Source: Burkholderiaceae bacterium (GTDB taxonomy: Bacteria > Pseudomonadota > Gammaproteobacteria > Burkholderiales > Burkholderiaceae_C). Taken from it: 54,583 nucleotides of DNA. A program made the position numbers and the translations under genes. Shown piece by piece: positions 16,427 to 24,253 of the stretch (its first letter is position 1; each line of letters opens with the position of its first letter). The notes beneath the pieces were generated by a model, which saw nothing but the letters and a program-made list of their open reading frames with translations, did no database searches and was not told where the DNA came from. The stretch covers positions 4,207 through 58,789 of the forward strand of contig JAGOPK010000023.1 of assembly GCA_017992055.1 (NCBI GenBank), written 5' to 3'.

Positions 16427-17365
16427 ATGTTCATCGTCTGCGGAGAAGCGCTGTACGACGTGTTCGCCACCGGCGACACGCCCACCGGCCTGGCCTTCGA
16501 CGGCCGCATCGGCGGCTCGCCATTCAATGTCGCCATGGGCCTGGCGCGCCTGGGCCAGCCGGTGGGCTTCTTCGGTGGCATCGGCGCCGGCTTTGCCGGC
16601 GAACGGCTGATGCGCGCGCTGCAGGACGAAGGCATCGACCCCCGCGCCACGCCGCGGCTGGACGCGCCGGTGACCCTCAGCCTGGTCGGCGTGGATGGCC
16701 GCGGCGTGCCCAGCTATGCCTTCTACGGCGCCGGCTGCGCCGACCGGCTGCTGACGCCAGCCCATCTGGCGGCCATCCCCGCCGCCGAACCGTCAGAACA
16801 ACGGGCCTTCCACTTCGGCTCGTATGCGATGGTGGTCAGGCCCACGGCCGACGCCCAGCGCGCCCTGGTCGAGCGCGAGCAGGGCCGCAGCTTCATCGCC
16901 TACGACCCCAACATCCGGCTCAATGTCGAGCCCGACATCGGTGTCTGGCGCGAGACGCTGGGCTGGATGCTGCCGCGCTGCCAGCTGCTGAAGGTCAGCG
17001 ACGAGGACCTGGCCCTGCTCTACCCCGGCCGGGCGCTGGACGACTTTGCCGCCCAGGCCCTGGCCGCCGGTGCCGGCTGGGTGGTGGTGACACGCGGCGG
17101 CGACGGCGCCATCGGCTACCGGCCCGGCCTGCGCCTGGCCCTGCCGCCGCAGCCGGTGGCGGTGGTCGACACGGTGGGCGCCGGCGACACCTTCCAGGCC
17201 GCGCTGCTGACCTGGCTGGCCGAGCAGGGCCGGCTGTCGGCAGCCGGCGTGGCCACGCTGGACGAAGCGGCCATGGCCCAGGCCCTGGGCTTTGCGATGC
17301 GCGCCGCGGCCATCACCTGCGGCCGGCGTGGCGCCGACCTGCCACGGCGTGCCGAGCTGGGCTGA
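16427..17365 (+). CDS. frcK: PfkB-family fructokinase
   Basis: A 312-residue ribokinase-family sugar kinase. The ATG at 16427 has AGGAG 6 nt upstream; an upstream in-frame ATG at 16400 falls inside the operator and lacks a ribosome site. The N-terminal substrate motif is GGSPFNVAMGLARLG (about 29-43) and the C-terminal signature DTVGAGD is at 248-254, with Asp254 as catalytic base. The family phosphorylates fructose to fructose-6-phosphate; other PfkB sugars are possible. Being divergent from the frcBCA operon across a shared operator, it most likely phosphorylates the imported sugar in the cytoplasm. It ends beside a tandem 11-bp repeat that contains stop codons of the converging gene. Confidence 0.87.
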   Translation: MFIVCGEALYDVFATGDTPTGLAFDGRIGGSPFNVAMGLARLGQPVGFFGGIGAGFAGERLMRALQDEGIDPRATPRLDAPVTLSLVGVDGRGVPSYAFYGAGCADRLLTPAHLAAIPAAEPSEQRAFHFGSYAMVVRPTADAQRALVEREQGRSFIAYDPNIRLNVEPDIGVWRETLGWMLPRCQLLKVSDEDLALLYPGRALDDFAAQALAAGAGWVVVTRGGDGAIGYRPGLRLALPPQPVAVVDTVGAGDTFQAALLTWLAEQGRLSAAGVATLDEAAMAQALGFAMRAAAITCGRRGADLPRRAELG

Positions 17366-17370
17366 AGCGC

Positions 17371-17395
17371 CGGATCAGAGCCGGATCAGAGCCGG
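17371..17395. repeat. Tandem 11-bp direct repeat at a tail-to-tail junction
   Basis: The unit CGGATCAGAGC occurs twice and is followed by CGG (2.3 copies). On the minus strand each copy carries a TGA, at 17375 and 17386, and since 11 is not a multiple of 3 they fall in different frames. The second is the stop of the Nit-type gene; the first backs it up in another frame. Confidence 0.8.
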
Positions 17396-18222
17396 CGGTG
17401 CGCCAGCGCCGGCAGCTGCTGGCGCACCTGGGCCAGGCGTTCGACATCGGCCACGGCGGCCACCACGGCCTCGCCCTCGGCCTGGCAGGCCAGCAGCTCG
17501 CCCCAGGGATCGGCCACCAGGCTGTGGCCCCAGGTGCGGCGGCCGTTCTCGTGCAATCCGCCCTGGGCCGGCGCCAGCACATAACACTGGTTTTCCACGG
17601 CACGGGCGCGCAGCAGCAGCTCCCAGTGCGCCTGGCCGGTGGTGTGGGTGAAGGCCGAGGGCACGGCCAGGATGTCGCAGGGCGCCGGCGCCATCAGCCG
17701 CCGGTACAGCTCGGGAAAGCGCAGGTCGTAACACACCGACAGGCCGATGCGCCAGGCGCGGCCGTCGCCGTCCAGATCGGCCTCGAAGGCCAGCGGCTCG
17801 CTGCCGGCCTCCAGCACCCGGCCCTCGTCGTAGCGCTCGCGGCCGTTGTCGTAGGCGAACAAATGGATCTTGTCGTAGCGCGCCAGGCGCGCGCCGTCCG
17901 GTCCGTAGACCAGGCAGCTGTTGCGCACATGCTGCTCGTCGCCGCCGCGGATCGGCAGCGTGCCGCCGATCAGCCACAGGCGGTGGCGCTGCGCCTGTTC
18001 GGCCAGGAAGTCCTGGATCGGGCCGGCGCCATCGGCCTCGGCGATCAGCAGCTTGTCGCGGTCGCTGCGGCCCAGCAGGCAGAAGTACTCGGGCAGGGCC
18101 GCCAGGCGCACGCCGGCGTCGGCGGCCTCGGCGACCAGGCGGCCGGCGGCGGCCAGGTTGCGGTCCACGTCGGGCGTGGACACCATCTGCAGGGCGGCGA
18201 TCTGGGGCATGGCGCCCATCAT
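17386..18222 (-). CDS. Nit-type carbon-nitrogen hydrolase (deaminated-glutathione amidase-like)
   Basis: A 278-residue nitrilase-superfamily amidase with the catalytic triad Glu45 (LPEYF), Lys118 (YDKIHLF) and Cys164 (VCYDLRFPEL); numbering is from the ATG at 18222, and ATG 18210 is an alternative start. The VCYDLRFPE form is typical of Nit1/Nit2 enzymes, which repair deaminated glutathione or act on omega-amides. In many Burkholderiales this gene directly follows yhdP and precedes tldD. Here yhdP lies 1.7 kb away, behind three extra genes, and no tldD follows: the fructokinase gene is next. It follows the lone atpE-like gene by 25 nt on the same strand and may share its transcript. Confidence 0.85.
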   Translation of the reverse strand: MMGAMPQIAALQMVSTPDVDRNLAAAGRLVAEAADAGVRLAALPEYFCLLGRSDRDKLLIAEADGAGPIQDFLAEQAQRHRLWLIGGTLPIRGGDEQHVRNSCLVYGPDGARLARYDKIHLFAYDNGRERYDEGRVLEAGSEPLAFEADLDGDGRAWRIGLSVCYDLRFPELYRRLMAPAPCDILAVPSAFTHTTGQAHWELLLRARAVENQCYVLAPAQGGLHENGRRTWGHSLVADPWGELLACQAEGEAVVAAVADVERLAQVRQQLPALAHRRL

Positions 18223-18247
18223 CGCCCAGCCCGGGCCGCCAGCCTGT

Positions 18248-18523
<276 letters not shown>

Positions 18524-18961
18524 TCAGCGCGGCTGCAGCACCAGGCCAGCCGCGGACTGCGGCACCGAGCGCGCCAGCCCCGCCCACTGCAGCGCGGCAA
18601 ACAGCAGCACGCCGGCGCCATGCACGGCGATCAGCGCCCAGCCGGCCGGCGGCACCGCCAGCCCGAGGCCAGTGGCCAGCGCCGCCACCGCCCAGGCCAG
18701 GTTGCCGGCGATCACAACACGCACGCACCAGGCCGGCACCGGCCGGCCCGATCGACCCCCGGCCAACCACAGCAGGGCCAGGCCCCAGGCCAGCATGAAC
18801 AGCGCCGTCTCCAGCAGCAGCGCCGCCGGCAGGCCGGTCGCGGCCGCCAGGCGCGCGCCGCCGGCCAGCTGCAGCAGGGCCACGGCGGCGCTGGCGGCCA
18901 CATCCAGCCACAGGGCGCGGCGCAGCCAAAGGGACGGCAGGATCATCATCGGGGTGCTCAT
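18524..18961 (-). CDS. Small four-helix membrane protein of unknown function
   Basis: A 145-residue protein with four predicted transmembrane helices (around residues 17-37, 43-63, 81-103 and 107-128) joined by short loops with few charged residues. The spacing and the ending LLFAALQWAGLARS recall a widespread family of uncharacterised integral membrane proteins, but I cannot name a function. It is the first gene of a probable three-gene unit with the AtpE-like and Nit-type genes. It is divergent from the XRE/MmyB-type regulator, which is therefore a candidate controller. Confidence 0.65.
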   Translation of the reverse strand: MSTPMMILPSLWLRRALWLDVAASAAVALLQLAGGARLAAATGLPAALLLETALFMLAWGLALLWLAGGRSGRPVPAWCVRVVIAGNLAWAVAALATGLGLAVPPAGWALIAVHGAGVLLFAALQWAGLARSVPQSAAGLVLQPR

Positions 18962-19081
18962 GGTCGCTCTCCAGGGGTTGGGGATGGGGGATGGCGCCAT
19001 TCTTCGCAGCCTGCTGCACGCTGGCGATGACCCGCCAGGTAATGGGTTTGCGGCGCTGCTGCCCGCAGAATGGCCGCCACC

Positions 19082-19942
19082 ATGCATGCGCTGCCTTCCC
19101 CCTCCACCACCGGCCCTGCGAATTGCGGTGCCGGTGCCCTGCTGCGCGAATGGCGCACGCGCCGCCGCCGCAGCCAGATGGACCTGGCGCTGGACGTGGG
19201 CGTGTCGCCGCGCCACCTGAGCTTCATCGAGACCGGCCGCTCGCGGCCCAGCGCGGCCATGCTGCTGGCCCTGGCCGAGCGCCTGGACCTGCCGCTGCGC
19301 GAGCGCAACCGCTTGCTGCTGGCCGCCGGCCATGCGCCGCACTACAGCCACACCGACCTGGACCATCCGGCGATGGCGCCGGTGCGCGCCGCGCTGCAGC
19401 GCCTGCTGGACGCGCACCAGCCCTATCCCGGCGTGGTGCTGGACCGGCACTGGAACGTGGTGCTGGCCAATGCCACGGCGCTGCAGCTGGTGCGGGCGCT
19501 GCCGCCCGAGCTGGCCGCGCCGCCGCTGAACATGATGCGCGCCAGCCTGCATCCGCAGGGCTTTGCCGCCATCACCGCCAACTTTGCCGACTGGGGCGGC
19601 TACCTGGTCGATGCGCTGCAGCGGGCGGTGGCCGACTCGGGCGATGCGGTGCTGGTGGCGCTGCGCCAGCAGGTCGAGAGCTGGCCCAATGTGCGCGCGC
19701 TGCGCGAGGCCGCGGCCCAGCGCGGCGGCCGCCTGGTCGACGAGGCGCCGACCCTGCTGCTGCCCTGCGTGCTGGACCTGCCCGGCCCGGCAGGACCGCA
19801 GCGGCTGTCGCTGTTCACCACGCTGACCTCGTTTGGCACGCCGCGCGACATCACGCTGGCCGAGCTGGCGGTGGAGCTGTTCTACCCGGCCGACGCGGCC
19901 ACCGAGGCCCTGCTGCGCGCCAGCCCCGGCCCGTCAGCGTGA
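19082..19942 (+). CDS. XRE-family regulator with MmyB-like ligand-binding domain
   Basis: A 286-residue protein. Residues about 20-75 form a Cro/XRE helix-turn-helix (LLREWRTRRRRSQMDLALDVG, then SPRHLSFIETGRSRPS), and the rest matches the MmyB-type domain found in many XRE regulators (HWNVVLANATALQL, PNVRALREAA and a DITLAELAVELFYPAD tail). I use the second ATG (19082) because CAGAAT at 19066-19071 looks like a -10 box that would put the first ATG at the box itself; 19070 is the alternative. It is divergent from the membrane protein/AtpE-like genes and probably controls them. Its last 9 nt overlap the converging yhdP. Confidence 0.85.
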   Translation: MHALPSPSTTGPANCGAGALLREWRTRRRRSQMDLALDVGVSPRHLSFIETGRSRPSAAMLLALAERLDLPLRERNRLLLAAGHAPHYSHTDLDHPAMAPVRAALQRLLDAHQPYPGVVLDRHWNVVLANATALQLVRALPPELAAPPLNMMRASLHPQGFAAITANFADWGGYLVDALQRAVADSGDAVLVALRQQVESWPNVRALREAAAQRGGRLVDEAPTLLLPCVLDLPGPAGPQRLSLFTTLTSFGTPRDITLAELAVELFYPADAATEALLRASPGPSA

Positions 19943-22900
19943 GGCCGCCGAGGCCGCCGCCGCTGCCGCTGCGGTGGCCGCCGCCGGCACGCTGTCCAGG
20001 CGCTCGACCTGCGGATCGTCCCAGCTGCCGCTGATGCGGAACTCGCGCATGCTGGCCTGGCGCAGCGGCTCGCGCAGCAGCCACTGGCCCAGGAAGGCGC
20101 CCAGGCCCACGGCCGGGTTGATGGCCGCATAGGCCAGCGTGGCGCTGGCGGTGTTGAGCTCGGGCAGCACCACCACATGCAGGTCCTGGGTGGCGCGGGC
20201 GATGTCGGCCTGGCCTTCCATCAGCACCGCCGCCTGCAGGCCGCGCATGCGCAGGTTGGTGCTGCTGGCCACGCCGCGGGCAATCGCCACGTCGCCGGTG
20301 ACATCGTCGAAGCCGAAGCCCTCGGCAAACACGTCGCGGAAGTCCAGCACCAGGCGCCGCGGCAGGGCCTGCAGGCTCAACACGCCCAGCAGCCGGCCGG
20401 CGCCGGCATCGGCCTTGAGGAACTGGCCGCCGCCCAGGTTGACGGCAAAGCCGCCGGTCAGCGTGGGAAAGTCCAGCGCCAGCGGCGAGCCGTCCCAGGC
20501 CAGGTTGCCGGCCAGCGTGCCCTTGGCACCCCGCACCACGCGGCCGAAGCCCAGGCGCTCCAGCAGCTTGCCGCCGTCGGCCACGTCGAGCTTGAACTCC
20601 AGCGCCATGCGCCGGCGCTGGCCGGCCAGCGCAGGCTGCCAGCTGCCGCTGGCGGCCAGCTTGGCATCGGCATGGGCCAGCTCCAGCTTCTGCAGCCGCC
20701 ATTCGTTGCGGCCGGCGGCGGCGGCGCGGTTCACCGCCTCCAGCGACAGCCGGCCCAGCGCACGGCCGCGCAGCTCGAAGCTGTCGATGTCGATGTCCAG
20801 CGCCGGCACCGTGGCCGGCACCTCGTCGAGCAGGCCTTCCACGCGCTCGGCCTCGGCCGGCGGCAGGGTCAGCCGGGTCAGGCGTGCACGCAGCCGGCCG
20901 GCATTGGCACCCGCGCGGGGATCGCGGTACTCGATGCTGCCGGCGGCCTGGTCGGACTGCAGCTGGGCGCGCCAGCCTTCGTCGCCGCCGGCGTTGCCAC
21001 TGCCGTTGCCACTGCCGCCGCCCAGGCGCTGCAGGTCCAGCACCAGCCCGGTCAGGCGCCGGCCCTGGGCCTGCAGCTCGGCGGTCTGCAGGCGGATGGA
21101 CTGCGGCAGCAGCGTGGCATCCAGGCCGCCCGCCGAGCTGCCGCCGCCCAGGCCGTCGAGCACACGCCGCCAGGCGTCCACGTCCAGCGCCGGCAGTTGC
21201 AGCACGGCGCGGCCACCGGCCACCGCCTCGGGCAGCGGCGCGCCCCAGGCGATGGCGCTGCGCAGCACCTGGGGGCTGTCGCCGGAGAGCTCGCGCAGCC
21301 AGGCGCCCTGCAGCGCGCCGGCCTCGATGCGCAGCCAGTCGCGCGTGGCCGCGGCGCCACGCGGCTCGGCCTGCAGCGTGCTGGCGATCTTCAGCGGCAG
21401 GGCCTCGCCGGCGGCCTTCTTCAGCGGCGCCGGCAGGTCGATGGCCACGCCCTGCAGATTGCTGCTGAGGCTGAATTCGGTCTGGCCCCGCACCAGGCCC
21501 AGCTGCAGCCGGTAGGCGGCGCTGCCCTGCACGCGCGGGCCGGCCTGGGCCAGCCAGCGCGCGGCCGCGCCCAGCTCGGAGCTGCGGCGCAAGGCCTCGA
21601 TGCTGGCCGTGCCGCCGGCCGTGAAGCGCAGGCTGCCGTCGGCCTGGCTGCCGCCGTCCAGCGTGGCCTCGCCGCCCAGGGCCTGCACCTGCACGCCGGC
21701 CAGCTGCAGGCCGCGGTGGGTGAAGTCGATGCGCCCACGCGCCTGGCCCAGCGGCGGCACGCCACCGCCCAGGCGCACATCGTTGCCGGCCAGCAGCACG
21801 CTGCCGCGCAGCACCGTGTCGTCCGAGTGCGAAAGCGGCACGTTCAGCGCCAGCTTCAGCTCGGCCGTGCCGCTGGCCTGGGCCGCGGCCAGCGCGCCGC
21901 CGGTCCACTGGCCCACCGGCGTGGTGTTGACATAGCGCAGCAGGTCCGAAGCCGGGCCGCGCGCCGTGCCGTCGATCTCCAGCACCGCCTGCTCGGACAG
22001 GTCGCGGATGCGGCCGCTGACCTCGGCCAGCTCCACGCCCCACAGCCGGCCGCTGGCGCGGCTGAACTGCATGCTGTTGCGCTCGAACACCAGCTGGCCG
22101 CTGACATTGGCGAAGGCCGGCCAGGGCGAGATCCAGTTGGGCTCGGAGGGCACGGTCGCCAGCAGCGCATCACGCACCTGGCCGGCGATGCGGAACTCGC
22201 CTTCGCGCTGGTTGACGAACGGGAAGTTCCACAGGTCGCCCTTGACGCGGAAGTTGACGTCGCGCACCTCGCCGGCCTGCACCGCATGCTGCACCCAGTG
22301 GCGGCTGTCGGCACCCACGCCCAGCGGCAGGTAGCGCGCCACCGCGGTGGCCTTGCCGCGGGCCAGCTTGCCGTCCAGCGTCAGCACGCCGGGCAGGCGC
22401 CCGCCGACGCCAAAGCCCGCACCGGTGCCGGTGCGCCAGCTGGCGCGGGCCTCGCCCTGCAGGTCGTCGTTGGCGAAGCGGGCGTTGTCCACCGTCAGCT
22501 CCAGCCGCGGCGGCGCCGGCTCGGCCACAGCGCCGGAGGCCGCCGCCGCCGCTGCCGCCACCACGGGCGCCGGCAGCACCTTCCAGCTCAGGCCGGCCGA
22601 AAAGCGCGACAGCGGCACCCGCGCCTGCTCGAACACGCCGGGAAACACCAGCTCGCCATCGGCGATGGCCAGCTTGGCCTGGCCACCGGCCTCGCCGGCC
22701 GTGATCTCCAGGTCGGCGCCGCGCCAGCCCGGCCGGCCGATGCCGCCGGGCTCGGGCGACTCGGCCGCGGCAATGGCCAGGCCGCTGAGCCGCGCCTTGG
22801 CAGTCCAGCCGCTGGGCGCGTCCAGCGGACCGCGCCAGCTGGCGTCGAGCTGGCGCACCGTGCCTTCGGGCGCCAGCTCGGCCAGCAGGCGACGCAGGCT

Positions 22901-24130
22901 GGCGCCCAGCGGCAGGTGCTCGGCCAGCGCCGCCAGCGGCGCCAGGTCCAGCCGGTCGGCGCTGAAGCTGCCACCGGTGGACGGCGCCGGCGCCACGGCC
23001 GAGGCCGGCTGCAGCGGCGGTTGCAGCAGATGCGCCTGGCGCCAGGCAAAGGCCAGGCGGCTGGGCTCCCAGCGCGTGCCATCGGCCAGCGTGAACTGCA
23101 GGCCGCTGACCTCGGCACGCGCGCCGCTGTCGTCGCGGCTGGCGACGAAGCGCCCGGACAGCGTGCTGACCACCAGCGGCTGCAGCGCCGGCGCCAGCTG
23201 CACCGAGACATCGGCCAGCGCGGCATCGACGGTCAGGCTGCGTGGCAGGCCCTGGTCCCAGTCGATCCAGGCGCGCAGCGCGGCACGGCCCTGCTGCAGG
23301 TCCACCGGCAGGTCGACATGGCGGCGCAGCCGGGCCACGTCGGCCTCGGGCAGATCGGCATACAAGGTGCCGCGCCAGCGTCGCCAGTCGGCCGTGCGGC
23401 CCAGGCCGCCGACCAGGCCACCGACCGGATCGCTGCGGTCCAGCAGCGGCTGGCGGGCCTGCACCACCAGGCTGAAGCGCTGGCCCCAGTCGGCCGGCGG
23501 CGTGGCATCCAGGCGCAGCTCGTGGCGGCGGCCGCGGTTGCGCACCACCAGGGCCACGTCGGCCAGCGCCAGCGGCGGCGCGGCGCGCTGCTCGTCGACC
23601 CAGCGCAGCTCGCCGCCGCGGATGACGAACTCGCGCTGCTCGAAGAACCAGTCGGTGGCCGCCTGGCCGTCCAGCGCCGGCCCGCCGGCGTCCAGGTCCA
23701 GGCCGGCGACGGTGATCTGGCCGCGGGCGTCGCGTCGCACCTCCAGCCGCGCACCTTCGATCAGCAGCTGCTCGAAGCCCAGCTGCAGCGCCAGCAGGCG
23801 TGGCACCGACAGCGCCGCATGCACGCGCGGCAGGCGCAGCGCCTCGCGGCCGGCGCTGTCGCGCAGCACCACGTCGCTGAGCGTGAAGGCCGGCACCCAG
23901 CTGCTGCTGTGGGCCTCGATGCGGCCGATCTGCACCGGCACGCCGACGGCGCGGCTGGCCGCACTTTCGATGCGGCCACGCCAATCGTCCAGGCGCGGCA
24001 AAATCCCCCAATGCAGGGTCAGCCAAGCCGCCAGGGCTAAGCTGCTCAAGACCAGCACCAGCACCGACAGCACGCGCCAGCTCAGGCGCAGCGCGGGACG
24101 GCACGAAGCGGCAAACGACAAGAGGGACAT
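19934..24130 (-). CDS. yhdP: YhdP-family AsmA-like envelope protein
   Basis: A 1398-residue protein with one N-terminal membrane anchor (VLSVLVLVLSSLALAAW, about residues 18-36) and a very long periplasmic region, the size and layout of the YhdP/TIGR02099 family. These AsmA-like proteins form beta-rich grooves that bridge the inner and outer membranes and help move phospholipids outward, together with TamB and YdbH. The C-terminal part carries the family's conserved segment around AINPAVGLGAFLGQWLLREPL, and the end is a run of alanines. It is divergent from glnE and converges on the XRE gene with a 9-nt overlap. Function is inferred from family knowledge in Escherichia coli. Confidence 0.9.
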   Translation of the reverse strand: MSLLSFAASCRPALRLSWRVLSVLVLVLSSLALAAWLTLHWGILPRLDDWRGRIESAASRAVGVPVQIGRIEAHSSSWVPAFTLSDVVLRDSAGREALRLPRVHAALSVPRLLALQLGFEQLLIEGARLEVRRDARGQITVAGLDLDAGGPALDGQAATDWFFEQREFVIRGGELRWVDEQRAAPPLALADVALVVRNRGRRHELRLDATPPADWGQRFSLVVQARQPLLDRSDPVGGLVGGLGRTADWRRWRGTLYADLPEADVARLRRHVDLPVDLQQGRAALRAWIDWDQGLPRSLTVDAALADVSVQLAPALQPLVVSTLSGRFVASRDDSGARAEVSGLQFTLADGTRWEPSRLAFAWRQAHLLQPPLQPASAVAPAPSTGGSFSADRLDLAPLAALAEHLPLGASLRRLLAELAPEGTVRQLDASWRGPLDAPSGWTAKARLSGLAIAAAESPEPGGIGRPGWRGADLEITAGEAGGQAKLAIADGELVFPGVFEQARVPLSRFSAGLSWKVLPAPVVAAAAAAASGAVAEPAPPRLELTVDNARFANDDLQGEARASWRTGTGAGFGVGGRLPGVLTLDGKLARGKATAVARYLPLGVGADSRHWVQHAVQAGEVRDVNFRVKGDLWNFPFVNQREGEFRIAGQVRDALLATVPSEPNWISPWPAFANVSGQLVFERNSMQFSRASGRLWGVELAEVSGRIRDLSEQAVLEIDGTARGPASDLLRYVNTTPVGQWTGGALAAAQASGTAELKLALNVPLSHSDDTVLRGSVLLAGNDVRLGGGVPPLGQARGRIDFTHRGLQLAGVQVQALGGEATLDGGSQADGSLRFTAGGTASIEALRRSSELGAAARWLAQAGPRVQGSAAYRLQLGLVRGQTEFSLSSNLQGVAIDLPAPLKKAAGEALPLKIASTLQAEPRGAAATRDWLRIEAGALQGAWLRELSGDSPQVLRSAIAWGAPLPEAVAGGRAVLQLPALDVDAWRRVLDGLGGGSSAGGLDATLLPQSIRLQTAELQAQGRRLTGLVLDLQRLGGGSGNGSGNAGGDEGWRAQLQSDQAAGSIEYRDPRAGANAGRLRARLTRLTLPPAEAERVEGLLDEVPATVPALDIDIDSFELRGRALGRLSLEAVNRAAAAGRNEWRLQKLELAHADAKLAASGSWQPALAGQRRRMALEFKLDVADGGKLLERLGFGRVVRGAKGTLAGNLAWDGSPLALDFPTLTGGFAVNLGGGQFLKADAGAGRLLGVLSLQALPRRLVLDFRDVFAEGFGFDDVTGDVAIARGVASSTNLRMRGLQAAVLMEGQADIARATQDLHVVVLPELNTASATLAYAAINPAVGLGAFLGQWLLREPLRQASMREFRISGSWDDPQVERLDSVPAAATAAAAAAASAASR

Positions 24131-24253
24131 GGATGAGGGAAACCAGCAGGCAGGCCGCGCGTCCCACGCGACCGAAGCACGCCGTCCGGCACCCGCAGCC
24201 TGCCACGGCCGGCCGGGCTGCGACGCAATCTAGCACAGCACTTTTTCCGGTCC

